Shown piece by piece: positions 1-9,536 of a stretch of 64,000 nucleotides of DNA. The position numbers were made by a program, and so were the translations under genes. Position 1 is the first letter of the stretch. Every line of letters begins with the position of its first letter. The notes beneath the pieces are model-generated. The model did not search any database. It was not told the origin of the DNA and worked only from the letters and a program-made list of their open reading frames with translations. The stretch comes from Bacilli bacterium (lineage in GTDB: Bacteria > Bacillota_I > Bacilli_A > RFN20 > CAG-826): the NCBI GenBank assembly GCA_035326105.1, contig DAOKYO010000001.1:124001-188000 (forward strand). The letters are read 5' to 3'.

Positions 1-1
1 G

Positions 2-1150
2 AAGCATCTTAAAAAATGGATGAAAAAAGAAAAAGTTAAAACCACTTTAGCCAATTTTCGCGGCCGTAGTTGGCGGATTGCGTCTCCTTTTGGAAATGTC
101 CTAATAATGAGCCCCTGGAATTATCCGATTCTGCTTACTCTCGACCCATTAATCGCGGCTATTGCCAGTGGCAACACCGTCGTATTAAAACCGGGGAGCT
201 ATTCGAAAAAGGTTAGTCTGATATTAGAAAAAATTTTCCAGGAGATTTTTCCTCCGGATTATGTGGCCGTCGTTTTGGGAGGCCGACAGGAAAATCAAAC
301 CTTATTGGATCAGAAATTTGAGTATATATTCTTCACCGGTTCTCCATCTGTCGGCCATTTAGTGCAAGAAAAGGCCAGTGTCCACCTGACACCGGTAACG
401 TTGGAATTGGGTGGAAAATCACCTACGATTGTTGATGAAACCGCCGATATTGCCGTCAGTGCCCGAAGAATCGTTTTTGGAAAACTCTTAAATTGCGGTC
501 AGACCTGCGTCGCTCCGGATTACTTTCTCGTTCAGCGCTCAATCAAAGACAAATTAGTCGCTGCCATCAATGAAGAAATTCGAAAACAATACGGTGATGA
601 CCCGCTTAAAAATCCGGCCTATGGAAAAATAATTAATGAAAAACACTTTGAACGGATATTTGGCTTAATCGATCAAACAAAAGTAGTATTCGGAGGAACA
701 GCAAATCCAAATACCAATCAAATTTGTCCAACGGTCTTAGATAATGTCACCCTTGAAGACGCCGTAATGAAGGAGGAGATTTTCGGACCCATTTTCCCCA
801 TAATTACCTACGATAACGATGACGAACTTATGGCCATTATTAACAAGAATCCCACGCCCCTCGCTTTTTATATCTTTACCAAAAGAAAGTCTTTTGCCGA
901 TTACTTAATCGCCCATGTATCCTTTGGAGGCGGGTGTATCAATGATTGCATCGTACATCTTGCTTCTCCTTACATGCCGTTCGGCGGCGTTGGCAATTCC
1001 GGTATGGGAAGCTATCACGGAAGATGGGGATTTGAAACCTTTTCGCACTACAAGAGTATTCATCAAAAATTCTATCATCCCGATCTTAGCGTTCGTTATC
1101 AGCCTGGTAGCGACAGAAAGCTTTCCTTTTTAAAAAAGATTCTGAAGTAG
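2..1150 (+). CDS. Aldehyde dehydrogenase, class 3-like (5' end outside window)
   Basis: NAD(P)-dependent oxidation of an aldehyde to the acid. The frame is open to the left edge (it begins KHLKKWM before the first ATG at 20), so roughly 70-80 N-terminal residues are missing. Visible landmarks are SPWNYP (cofactor/substrate region), ELGGKSP with the general-base Glu, and NCGQTCVAPDY with the nucleophile Cys. The motif MPFGGVGNSGMG near the C terminus is typical of the class 3 (YwdH/ALDH3) branch, many of which act on medium or long-chain fatty aldehydes. Substrate is inferred only. The next gene starts 84 bases downstream on the same strand. Confidence 0.93.
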   Translation, partial: KHLKKWMKKEKVKTTLANFRGRSWRIASPFGNVLIMSPWNYPILLTLDPLIAAIASGNTVVLKPGSYSKKVSLILEKIFQEIFPPDYVAVVLGGRQENQTLLDQKFEYIFFTGSPSVGHLVQEKASVHLTPVTLELGGKSPTIVDETADIAVSARRIVFGKLLNCGQTCVAPDYFLVQRSIKDKLVAAINEEIRKQYGDDPLKNPAYGKIINEKHFERIFGLIDQTKVVFGGTANPNTNQICPTVLDNVTLEDAVMKEEIFGPIFPIITYDNDDELMAIINKNPTPLAFYIFTKRKSFADYLIAHVSFGGGCINDCIVHLASPYMPFGGVGNSGMGSYHGRWGFETFSHYKSIHQKFYHPDLSVRYQPGSDRKLSFLKKILK

Positions 1151-1234
1151 TTTTCTTTTCTATGAGCGTTTCATTAGTCGCCGCTAATTAAGGTCGATAT
1201 AATGATATTGCTAAAGAATAAGGAGATGAAGTAT

Positions 1235-1834
1235 ATGGACGATTTTAATAAATTTCTTAAAGGCCGGAGAACTATTTACGCCCTTGGAAAAGATATTTCC
1301 GTCAGCGAAAGCAAGATTGAAGAGGTTATTTCCCAAAGTGTTAAGTACGTTCCTTCGGCTTTTAATATGCAAAGTCAAAAAGTGGTTTTGCTTTTAAATG
1401 AAAGTCACAACCAAATGTGGGATATCGTTATGGAGACGCTAAGAAAGATTGTTCCGGAGGGAAGTTTTGCTAAAACGGAAGCAAAAATCAACACCTTTAA
1501 AGCCGCCTATGGAACCGTACTCTTTTTTAACGATGACGCGGTCACAAAGAAGTATGGCGATGACTTCCCACTATATCGCGAAAATTTCATACGGTGGTCG
1601 GAGCAGCAAAATGGCATGCTCCAATATGCTATTTGGGTGGGACTAAGCGATTTGAATCTCGGCGCAAGTTTACAGCATTATAATCCGTTGATTGACGATG
1701 AGGTCAAACGCGTGTTTAGCCTTCCATCTTCTTGGTCGTTGATTGCGCAGATGCCATTTGGAGAAAAACATGGCGAAGCCGATTCCGACAAGAGTTTTCT
1801 CCCCATCGAAGAACGCTTACTGATTAAACGGTAA
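1235..1834 (+). CDS. Nitroreductase family protein
   Basis: FMN-dependent NAD(P)H oxidoreductase of the nitroreductase fold, 199 residues. The start is ATG 1235, because AGGAG at 1221-1225 lies 9 bases ahead; upstream in-frame starts are too close to it or have none. Family features: an N-terminal helix with GRRTIYAL, the FMN-binding VPSAFNMQSQ segment, and the C-terminal MPFGEKHGE, resembling the small HBN1/YdgI-type fatty-acid-repression nitroreductases. The physiological substrate cannot be told from sequence. A strong terminator follows directly. Confidence 0.88.
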   Translation: MDDFNKFLKGRRTIYALGKDISVSESKIEEVISQSVKYVPSAFNMQSQKVVLLLNESHNQMWDIVMETLRKIVPEGSFAKTEAKINTFKAAYGTVLFFNDDAVTKKYGDDFPLYRENFIRWSEQQNGMLQYAIWVGLSDLNLGASLQHYNPLIDDEVKRVFSLPSSWSLIAQMPFGEKHGEADSDKSFLPIEERLLIKR

Positions 1835-1853
1835 TTGTTTCATAACCAAAAAG

Positions 1854-1885
1854 AAAAGTTAGGAGCGTAACTCCTAACTTTTTTT
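1854..1885. terminator. Bidirectional intrinsic terminator
   Basis: The stem AAAAGTTAGGAG (1854-1865) pairs with CTCCTAACTTTT after a 5-base loop, with a run of T on the plus strand and A on the minus side. It lies between the convergent nitroreductase and the 853-residue lipoprotein gene and probably ends both transcripts. Confidence 0.9.
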
Positions 1886-1902
1886 ATCGACTTATCAATT
1901 AA

Positions 1903-4464
1903 CTATAGAAGATCGGCATAGCTCATCGGACTATAGTCCATATAAGCAACTTCATTGATGGTAATTGTTCCGCCAACGCCTGATCCGCCAAAGTGGAAAT
2001 GCATGGCTCCGTACATAGCATCAATGTCGAATCCGGAAGCCAACATATCAATAACCACGATTGTTCCTTCCGTGCTTGGAACGACACTGGCAATTGGGCT
2101 GCCGGTTTGATCAACCAGGGCACTGCTCCAAATTGTTGCCCCTGCGAATTCAAGACGGAAACTTGCCAAGTCAGCAGTTCCATCGCCTACGATACTCAAA
2201 GTCAAGTACCGAGCCGGGTTGTCTAAATCACCGATGCCAAATCCGTAGGTATATCCATCAGCCGTATAGGTAATCGGATGCGAAGAAGCATCGATTATCC
2301 GCGTGAAGGTTGCTAACGGAAGTGCCTCCACCGCTTCAATTGTCACCACGCCATTATTATCGCCAAAATCGCCAAAGTGACCATGAAGATCCGGATCAGT
2401 CACCGAAAGTCCGCTCGCTACAAGATCAATAATAATCGTTCTTGATTCCGTAGTTAAGCCTACATCCGTAATGGGATTGCCGAAAGGATCGATTAAAGCA
2501 CCGTCTTTTAACCAACTGGTCGCCCCATTATTGCCGATTCTGAAACTTGCTAAATCGACAGTCCCGTCACCCTTAAAGGTCAAGGCTAAATATGGGAATT
2601 GATCGCCGTTATATCCCAGATACTTATAGGTATAACTTCCGGAAGTAAAGTCAACGTCTCCTTCATCGCCAATTGATTCGGCTTTTGTTTCATCAAAAGG
2701 AGCAACTTTATTAGCGAAGAGAATTTCGTTAATAATCAGTTTTCCGGTTCCCGAATAATACATATCCAGAGTATCGGCAACTTCTAAGCCTGATTCTTGG
2801 AGGTTAATAATCATATAGACAAAACCGTTGGCATCGATGTAAGGATAGTCCGTAACATCAAGCGCAGGAGTTCTTAAACCAAATCCGCTATACCAATCAT
2901 TTGCATAAACAGCATTTGATCCCGTACCCATAATTCTAAAGCCACTGAGATCAGCACCTTCCTCGCCTTTAAGAGCAATAACCATATATTGGTAATGTGC
3001 CCCATTGACGACGCTGCTGGCTTCCTTGGCCTGAATATATCCGGCACTTGGTAATGAAGTGGCATCAAAAGTCAAGACGCCATCTTTAACACTGACCATA
3101 CTGCCGTTGTTGTAGGATAGCGAGTAATATAGGTTGGCGGCGATGATATCCGGATTGGTACTGCTGGCTTCATAGTCATCATTTAATGAGGCTTGAATCC
3201 GACCATCGAAATTATCAAACACCTGAGCATTGGCTAAATCAACATATGGATATTGTAATTCGGCCGTCTTGGATTCAAGATTGGTCGCAAATAAAGAATT
3301 AATCCACATTTGTGAAGTACTGATAAACACAAAGCCCGTTACTTCACCTTCAATTCCACTGTTGGCAAAATTTAAAACTGCGGTTTTAAATGAATGGGAA
3401 GTTAAGAAGAGGGCATTTCCATCGGGATCTTGCGCTTCCGACCAGGAAATAGGATTTCCTTGCTCCCCGCTAAGAATAGGATAAACGAGTAAATTACGGA
3501 AATCACCCTTCATAGTGAGGGCAAGATTACCGTATTCACTTAAGGCACTCGCATCACTGACCGAATAGGTTCCGCCATCAACTAGTTTTACGTTGCGTTG
3601 AACAATGCTTCCCACGCTTCCCCGCCACCAGCAGTTGGCATCAGCCTTACTGACATCGACCCGAGCAAAATCATCAAGAACGGTTTTAACACCAGCCTTA
3701 TAAATGGCAACTTCTCCGACGCCTAATTTTGCCTTAACATCATCTCCGACAAAAAGATGAAGTCCAAGGACTTTTTCCAGAACACGAACGCCGGAGTCAG
3801 ATCCGTCACTAAATAATTTATACTCAACACTATCATCTGAAATGGTGTTATTAAGATCGATGACATACTCTTGATACTCCGTTGAAAGTTCTGCCATCGG
3901 CTCTAAATCACCATCATACACTTCATCAAAAGGTATCGAATAGACTTCGTAACTGTCGTCTCCCCGTAGTCCCAATTTCAAATCGTGAAGATTTAAGGAG
4001 CCGGCAATCAGTTTGAGCTTAAATGCTATCTGATATTCTTGGAGGGCATAGGTTCCCGTCGCATATTTGTAGACTGCGGCATCTGGAGTATTGCCCGTTT
4101 TTTCTTCCCCCGTATTATCAATGTTAACTTGAAGATATGGCGTTCCTAAATAAGTGGCATCGCCTTCAACGGTACCTTTCGGTGTCGACGAAGAAAAATC
4201 ATCAAGATAACTATCAAATAATGGGTTGAATGCTCTCGTTACAACCGGGGTTTCATCTTCATAAGTAGGGGTTGGCTCCGGATCTTCAACGTATAGTCCT
4301 TCGGAAGAACTGGATGATGAAGACGATGAAGATGTACCTTCACTGCTTGATTCGCTAGATGATGGCGTGCTCGTTTGGGATGAGCTACTAGAACCACCTG
4401 TGGTACCGCATGCGGTCAAAAGACCGGTTACGGCAAGCAAAACAACTAGTTTGCTTTTTTTCAT
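1903..4464 (-). CDS. Large modular surface lipoprotein with repeated carbohydrate-binding-like modules
   Basis: 853 residues. The signal peptide ends in lipobox LTAC (Cys19), then a Ser-rich linker (about 24-55), then beta-rich modules only; no catalytic domain is recognised. At least four related units can be picked out, near 265-390, 410-585, 590-715 and 720-840, plus a more divergent one at 80-257. They share the order 'aLTFKGDG..DLASFRIG', 'IIIDLVASGL' and 'TIEAV/TINEV'. The repeats DLASFRIGNNGATSW and DLASFRLEFAGATIW are plainly homologous. The start has GGAGG 8 bases upstream. It is 31 bases behind the beta-helix glycosidase gene, so probably co-transcribed. The likely role is holding polysaccharide at the cell surface; this is inference from architecture and context. 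Confidence 0.75.
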   Translation of the reverse strand: MKKSKLVVLLAVTGLLTACGTTGGSSSSSQTSTPSSSESSSEGTSSSSSSSSSSEGLYVEDPEPTPTYEDETPVVTRAFNPLFDSYLDDFSSSTPKGTVEGDATYLGTPYLQVNIDNTGEEKTGNTPDAAVYKYATGTYALQEYQIAFKLKLIAGSLNLHDLKLGLRGDDSYEVYSIPFDEVYDGDLEPMAELSTEYQEYVIDLNNTISDDSVEYKLFSDGSDSGVRVLEKVLGLHLFVGDDVKAKLGVGEVAIYKAGVKTVLDDFARVDVSKADANCWWRGSVGSIVQRNVKLVDGGTYSVSDASALSEYGNLALTMKGDFRNLLVYPILSGEQGNPISWSEAQDPDGNALFLTSHSFKTAVLNFANSGIEGEVTGFVFISTSQMWINSLFATNLESKTAELQYPYVDLANAQVFDNFDGRIQASLNDDYEASSTNPDIIAANLYYSLSYNNGSMVSVKDGVLTFDATSLPSAGYIQAKEASSVVNGAHYQYMVIALKGEEGADLSGFRIMGTGSNAVYANDWYSGFGLRTPALDVTDYPYIDANGFVYMIINLQESGLEVADTLDMYYSGTGKLIINEILFANKVAPFDETKAESIGDEGDVDFTSGSYTYKYLGYNGDQFPYLALTFKGDGTVDLASFRIGNNGATSWLKDGALIDPFGNPITDVGLTTESRTIIIDLVASGLSVTDPDLHGHFGDFGDNNGVVTIEAVEALPLATFTRIIDASSHPITYTADGYTYGFGIGDLDNPARYLTLSIVGDGTADLASFRLEFAGATIWSSALVDQTGSPIASVVPSTEGTIVVIDMLASGFDIDAMYGAMHFHFGGSGVGGTITINEVAYMDYSPMSYADLL

Positions 4465-4495
4465 ATTTCTGCCTCCTTTGACTGATTATATGAAT

Positions 4496-7132
4496 TTATT
4501 CTCCATAGACGCTGACTTCGGATAGCTGGGCCCCGTATCCGCCGACAGCACTATTGGATGAGATGATAATCTTGATAAAGCGGGCTGAAACCGAATTATC
4601 AAGCGGAAGCGCCACCATATTTCCCCGGGCCGGATCAAACAAATAATCCGCGGCCGCAAATAAAGTGGTAAAACTCGTCTTAGCAGCATCATAGGCAACA
4701 TTATCCGCGCTAGTTTGAATTTCGATGTTTTGAGTTCTCGGATCCCATAGTAAGGATGGCGGAAGCGATAGAACAATATAAGAGATGTTATAAACATCGC
4801 CCATATCTATTACGACATAAGCCGGCAATGACTCCGATTCATAATAGGAAGTTCCTTCTGTATTGCCATCGTTAATTTTACTGACATCATACACGTCTTC
4901 ATAAGGCGTGCTATCCACAATCGCTTTGGCAAATGTTAGTGACGGAGCAAAGAAATCCACTTTGCTTACTTCAATATGAGGAGCTTTTAAGAACCCTTCA
5001 GTGCGGTAAAAACGAATCTGGATGCCCGCGTATTGTTGAGCGGTTATTACCACATCAATCGCATTTCCGTTTTGAGGCGTCATCATATAGTCCCGAGTAG
5101 GGAGAATTCGGACATACTTATCGCTGATTGAACCATCGCTCTTAAGTTTCTTTCCCCAAATTTGCATTGAGTATTCATAAGAGAATATATTGTCAGCCAA
5201 TCCATAAATACGGACTTGCCCAACATACTTAATTGCATTAAATTCAATCGTGAGTGCGGCAAATTCATCTTTTTCATCTTTCCATTCTCCGCTTATCCAG
5301 GTGGTATCGGCCGAACCATTTAAAATGGCGTCTGCTTCATGTCCACTCTGCTCAAAGGCCCCGCTGCCATCATCCCCAGGGGTAACGGCTAATGTTCCGC
5401 TACCATGGGTCGCAGCGGCGCTGAAGTCACCGCTTGCTGGAACGCCGGCATAACTCAATCCGCCTTTAAGCCAAGCAAACTCAGGAACAATTAAACCCGC
5501 CTGCTCAATACCGATCACATTGTCAACTGCTACATCGTTATCCGCCAGAGTCAAGGTGTAGGGTAAGTTAATAATCGCTCCCCGCGCTGTTTCGCCGCCG
5601 GTGAAAGTAAATCCACTGGTGTAGGCGTTATTAACCAATTTTAAATCACTGGCCTTTTCAACTGTCTTTCCTGCAATATTGATGTTCTCGAAACTAACGT
5701 TCCGAACCATCGAAGTTTCAGATTCGCCATTAATACGCGAAATAATCGTGTCCGCCATGTTGAGGACTTTAATGTTTTTAAAAGTTACTCCGTCTATCGA
5801 ACCTCTGGCTCCGGCGGATTTAGTCCATTCGACGTTATAAGCGATGGTAATATCAATTAAGTAATCATCTTCCCCATCATCACGCACATCGCCTAACATC
5901 TGCCCATCCTCAAGGGTTATATTTTCATAAGTAACATTGGTGATATTGGCATCGTCGCAATTGTGAATGCTCATAGCTGGCTTATGAAAGTTATGGACGA
6001 TGGTAATGTTTGAAAAGGTTATTTCATCCATGGAAGGGCCATATGTTTCATAACCGACTTCCATTGATTGAGCGAGATCTGTCCATACGACAACATTGTC
6101 AAAATGAATGTTCTCTGTCGATCCCCGATCGACATTTTTTACTACCAAAGAGTCATCCCAAGTCCGAACGAATCCGCCCGTAACAAGGACATTGCTCGAT
6201 GATTGAACAGAAATACCATCGCCGTTAGCGCGCGCGGTAATAATCTTAATATTAGAAATTGTCACTTGATTGCAGAAATAAAGGGTTATCGCCCAACCCG
6301 CGGGATCAAGAATGGCAATGTCATCAATTTCAATATTTGTCGAATTGCGTAATTCAATCGGGAGGGTAAACTGATTATCGCTCATCCGATCATAGATTTG
6401 ACCGTCAAGAATTCCCCGACCTCTAATTTTTACGTTACTTACGCCTTCGGCTCTGATTTGGCCAAATACGTATGCCCCGCCGGCCAAATAAATGGTCGAA
6501 TCGCTTTTTAAAGGAATGGCATCCGCATCATAGGCTCCAGGTCCAATATAGGTTACGTTGGCGGGAACATCGTTTGGATCGATTGGATCCGTCTCCAACG
6601 GATTAGCAAAAAGATGGATGACATTATCGGCATCGCCATTATATTCAATAATGTAGTTCGCACTATAATCAAGACCAAACTTAATCGTCGTTCCACTTAT
6701 TTCGGCATTCACCGCATAGGCTTCCGGACTGATTTTTACCGAAGAAATCGCCTCAACATTATGGACATCTATTTCCACTTCAACGTGGCCTTCAAAGTCA
6801 AAAATGGCGACGGGGTTGGTCTGTTGTGAATAAGTGAAGGTGAAGCTGCGCATATGGTTAACGCGCGTTTCATAAACAAATAGAGGATTATCATTAACGG
6901 TGATTGAAACTTTGCTTGAACTATCCATAATATCCGGTCCTGGATAGGTAACAAGTTTGGTCGTGGTCACCTGATTGGCGGGAAAAGAAAAGTCTTCCGG
7001 ATTCATAACTTCCGTTTCCGAAGAGGATGAATTCGATGAATAGGAATCACTACTTTTTCCACTTCCGTTACATCCCGAAAGCGCTACCGCACAAGCCATA
7101 AAAGCAAACAATGTTCTTAATCTATTTTTCAT
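4496..7132 (-). CDS. Beta-helix glycoside hydrolase-like lipoprotein (GH28/GH49-like) with two F5/8C (CBM32-like) domains
   Basis: 878 residues from ATG 7132, preferred over ATG 7144 because GGAGAG sits just ahead. Lipobox LSGC; N-terminal beta-sandwich (about 55-195) ending HLFANPLE; right-handed parallel beta-helix (about 200-510); then two discoidin/F5/8C-type domains (about 575-730 and 735-878). In the helix, ANGDGI and RTWDDSL place one Asp and an Asp pair 21-22 residues apart, as in polygalacturonases (GH28). The GHG histidine and R-I-K of GH28 are absent, replaced by QSMEVGYET. GH49 dextranases/isopullulanases share this fold and carry an N-terminal sandwich domain. With GH65 phosphorylases next door, an alpha-glucan is a better substrate guess than pectin. 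It has its own promoter with a candidate YesN site. Confidence 0.78.
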   Translation of the reverse strand: MKNRLRTLFAFMACAVALSGCNGSGKSSDSYSSNSSSSETEVMNPEDFSFPANQVTTTKLVTYPGPDIMDSSSKVSITVNDNPLFVYETRVNHMRSFTFTYSQQTNPVAIFDFEGHVEVEIDVHNVEAISSVKISPEAYAVNAEISGTTIKFGLDYSANYIIEYNGDADNVIHLFANPLETDPIDPNDVPANVTYIGPGAYDADAIPLKSDSTIYLAGGAYVFGQIRAEGVSNVKIRGRGILDGQIYDRMSDNQFTLPIELRNSTNIEIDDIAILDPAGWAITLYFCNQVTISNIKIITARANGDGISVQSSSNVLVTGGFVRTWDDSLVVKNVDRGSTENIHFDNVVVWTDLAQSMEVGYETYGPSMDEITFSNITIVHNFHKPAMSIHNCDDANITNVTYENITLEDGQMLGDVRDDGEDDYLIDITIAYNVEWTKSAGARGSIDGVTFKNIKVLNMADTIISRINGESETSMVRNVSFENINIAGKTVEKASDLKLVNNAYTSGFTFTGGETARGAIINLPYTLTLADNDVAVDNVIGIEQAGLIVPEFAWLKGGLSYAGVPASGDFSAAATHGSGTLAVTPGDDGSGAFEQSGHEADAILNGSADTTWISGEWKDEKDEFAALTIEFNAIKYVGQVRIYGLADNIFSYEYSMQIWGKKLKSDGSISDKYVRILPTRDYMMTPQNGNAIDVVITAQQYAGIQIRFYRTEGFLKAPHIEVSKVDFFAPSLTFAKAIVDSTPYEDVYDVSKINDGNTEGTSYYESESLPAYVVIDMGDVYNISYIVLSLPPSLLWDPRTQNIEIQTSADNVAYDAAKTSFTTLFAAADYLFDPARGNMVALPLDNSVSARFIKIIISSNSAVGGYGAQLSEVSVYGE

Positions 7133-7161
7133 TTTTCTCTCCATCCCGTATTTCTAATAAC

Positions 7162-7190
7162 ATTATAGAAATACCTATCACTTAAAAAAA
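7162..7190 (-). promoter_or_regulatory. Promoter of the 7132 lipoprotein gene
   Basis: On the minus strand TATAAT occupies 7167-7162, about 30 bases before the start codon. Seventeen bases further up (7190-7185) there is only TTTTTT, so no good -35. A poor -35 with a perfect -10 is what an activator-dependent promoter would show. Confidence 0.6.
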
Positions 7191-7196
7191 TGTGAT

Positions 7197-7225
7197 AAAA
7201 CTGCTAAATTAGTAGGCAAAACTGC
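7197..7225 (-). promoter_or_regulatory. Candidate YesN/AraC-type operator: direct repeat with 21-bp period
   Basis: The text strand reads AAAACTGC at 7197-7204 and again at 7218-7225, exactly 21 bp apart (two helical turns). The near edge is 30 bp from the edge of TATAAT. The same pair with the same geometry occurs at 17333-17361 ahead of the ABC importer operon. Confidence 0.65.
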
Positions 7226-7263
7226 TAGAACAAGACAATTTTTGTAAACCCTTACAAATTTGT

Positions 7264-8895
7264 TTAAAAAACAAAGTTTGGCAGGCTTGTCGCTCCGGTA
7301 ACTTCCTGACTCGTCTTAGAAATTGAAAACCCGCGGACATAGGATCCAACATTAATACCGGGATAATTCCCGTCAATTTTTTCCCCGTAAAAATCACAAT
7401 CTGTCAAATGGACATCATCAACGAAATGAGGTTCATCGGGATATTCACTCCGCGGATCAATTGTTCCCGAAATTGCTATCGGAAGAATTGATTTGCCTTT
7501 CAATACTTTTAAATTACTGATATTGACCCCCAAGATGCTTCCTAGACTTGTTATTTTGTGGGCCGAGGACCAATTACTAGAATAGATATTTTGAATTTGT
7601 ATCAACTGACTGTTTGCTTGACTGTCTCCTCGCCCCATAGACGCATCTTCGACGGTTATCCGCTGATAATTAATATTTTCGATATTCGCATTGTTACCAT
7701 TATGGATGGAGATAACCGGCTTATGTAAAGCGTGAAGCACGGTAATATCTTCAAATGTAATGTTCTTCATCGTTTGACCGATTGTCTCATAGCCTATTTC
7801 CATCGACTGTGCCAAGTCCGTCCATAAAACACACCGCGAAAAGGTGATATCATCGGTATAACCCTCGACATTTGTATTGTTCCACTGCGGGTAATTCTTA
7901 ACTACTAAGTTATCATCCCATCCGCGAACAAATGAGTCTTCGACGGTTATTCGCTGTGTGCTTTGAAGAGAAATTCCATCTCCGTTTGAACGCGAAGTGA
8001 TAATACCGATGCGAGAAATTGAAGAGTCGGTTACAAAATACCAATTTACGCACCATCCCGCGGGATCACTCATGACAAAATCAGCAAATTCAATATGGGA
8101 TGAGTAGGAAAAATCAAATGGAATGAATTGCGTATTCCCTTCACTTTGACCGGCAATTCGCTCGAATGTCGAGCCATCGATAATTCCCGGGCCAATAATT
8201 TTAATATTCTGCTTATTGCTAGCAACGAAACGTGCTCTAACAATTGACCCAAAAGCCAAGTATACCGTCTGATTGCTTTCGAGGGTTATCGTTGAATTGC
8301 TTAGGCGATTATCATTGCTCGCATCATGAAGCCCTTTATCAAAGTAAATAACATTTGAACTATTTTGATAATTGCTATCATCCTCAATTATCCGAACAAA
8401 AAGATGAACCGCCAGAATTTTTTCACCATCCGGTTCTAAAACATAGACCCCCGGCTTATCAATAACAAATGTCATTTCATGCCGATCTAAAGCATTTACT
8501 TCAAAATCAACCTCACTGGACAAGGGGCGAATGACTGTCTTGTCGCCCATCGCCTCTTGGCAGACTAAGCGCAATGTGACCGGTCCATGAAATCCGATGA
8601 TCGCAAGACCGCTGTCATAACGATTGGGAGCAAGGCCATTCCAAACCTGGGAATCGTTTATTTTTGTGGCATAAAGGGGAATTTCTTGTCCGTCAATCGT
8701 GTACAAACGTGAATAAGTATATTGATTTACTCCCCCCGGCAGATCCATGACATCAACCGGAGAAGAAGGCAAAATATCTTCGCTGCTGGTTTCACTGGAT
8801 ACACTTATGTTGGACGCTGAAGAGTCGTTATGGGAAGCGCACCCAACGACAAAAATGCTGATGAATGATAGAAGAAGAAATACCCTCTTCCTCAT
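7264..8895 (-). CDS. Beta-helix glycoside hydrolase-like lipoprotein (paralogue of the 4496-7132 gene)
   Basis: 543 residues. Lipobox VVGC (Cys19), N-terminal beta-sandwich, then the parallel beta-helix. It has the same active-site layout as its neighbour: SNGDGI, then RGWDDNLVVK, then QSMEIGYET and ISIHNGNN, but no C-terminal F5/8C domains. Its ATG overlaps the TGA of pgmB (ATGA), so it is translationally coupled and is the last gene of the importer/phosphorylase operon. It is probably an anchored hydrolase (or lyase) producing oligosaccharides for the importer. Family assignment (divergent GH28 or GH49-like) is uncertain. Confidence 0.78.
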   Translation of the reverse strand: MRKRVFLLLSFISIFVVGCASHNDSSASNISVSSETSSEDILPSSPVDVMDLPGGVNQYTYSRLYTIDGQEIPLYATKINDSQVWNGLAPNRYDSGLAIIGFHGPVTLRLVCQEAMGDKTVIRPLSSEVDFEVNALDRHEMTFVIDKPGVYVLEPDGEKILAVHLFVRIIEDDSNYQNSSNVIYFDKGLHDASNDNRLSNSTITLESNQTVYLAFGSIVRARFVASNKQNIKIIGPGIIDGSTFERIAGQSEGNTQFIPFDFSYSSHIEFADFVMSDPAGWCVNWYFVTDSSISRIGIITSRSNGDGISLQSTQRITVEDSFVRGWDDNLVVKNYPQWNNTNVEGYTDDITFSRCVLWTDLAQSMEIGYETIGQTMKNITFEDITVLHALHKPVISIHNGNNANIENINYQRITVEDASMGRGDSQANSQLIQIQNIYSSNWSSAHKITSLGSILGVNISNLKVLKGKSILPIAISGTIDPRSEYPDEPHFVDDVHLTDCDFYGEKIDGNYPGINVGSYVRGFSISKTSQEVTGATSLPNFVF

Positions 8896-9536
8896 ATAAC
8901 ACTCCCGGATATTTCTAAAAGATCGCCAAGATTGCTCAAAAGATAATCCGCTTGTTCGTCTTTGGTCGCATCGCCGATCGCCGCCGCCTTCATGCCCCCC
9001 TGATGTGCGGCCTCAATCCCAACGACTGCATCTTCGACCACCAAGGCTTCTTCTTTTTTGGTCTTCAAAAGTTTTTGGGCTAAAAGGAACACTTCCGGAT
9101 CCGGCTTTGAGTTTTTAATCATTGATCCGTCGACGATGACTTCAAATAATGCGGCGAGTCCGGTTACCTTTAAAATCAAAGGCGCATTTTTTGATGAGGA
9201 AGCGACCGCCAATTTCAAGCCGCGCTTTTTTAATGTTTCCAGCGTATGAAGAACTACCGGTTCAACATCTTCCGGCGTCATTTTACTGATTAAAGAAACG
9301 TAATATTCATTCTTAAAACGCGCCATTTCTTCTTTTTGAAATGGAGTATAAATATGCTTGGTTTTTTCCAAAATAATGTCGAGCGAAGCCATTCGTGAAA
9401 CTCCGCGCAGGCGGTTGTTTATTTTTTCGTCAAACTCGATTTGTTCACGATCCGCCAATTTTTTCCACGCCAAGTAATGAAAGTGGTCCGTCGAAACCAG
9501 TACTCCGTCAAGATCAAAAATAATTGCCTTTATCAT
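8892..9536 (-). CDS. pgmB: Beta-phosphoglucomutase
   Basis: Interconverts beta-glucose-1-phosphate and glucose-6-phosphate. HAD fold with FDLDGVL nucleophile motif (Asp and acid/base Asp), the cap with LRGVSRMASL typical of beta-PGM, motif II VASSS, Lys in NSKPDPEVF, and VVEDAVVGIEAA. The start is ATG 9536 (AAGGAG 6-7 bases ahead) rather than the upstream ATG. It overlaps the preceding GH65 gene by 4 bases (ATGA) and the following lipoprotein by 4. The coupling with two inverting GH65 phosphorylases fits exactly, since those release beta-glucose-1-phosphate. Confidence 0.94.
   Translation of the reverse strand: MIKAIIFDLDGVLVSTDHFHYLAWKKLADREQIEFDEKINNRLRGVSRMASLDIILEKTKHIYTPFQKEEMARFKNEYYVSLISKMTPEDVEPVVLHTLETLKKRGLKLAVASSSKNAPLILKVTGLAALFEVIVDGSMIKNSKPDPEVFLLAQKLLKTKKEEALVVEDAVVGIEAAHQGGMKAAAIGDATKDEQADYLLSNLGDLLEISGSVI

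Noticed and set aside
7241..7258. Possible terminator after the 7264-8895 gene
   Set aside because: The 7-bp stem is A/T only and has no proper T run on the minus strand.
4496..8895. Pectinase (polygalacturonase) naming
   Set aside because: The GHG and RIK motifs are missing and no pectin-related gene is nearby.
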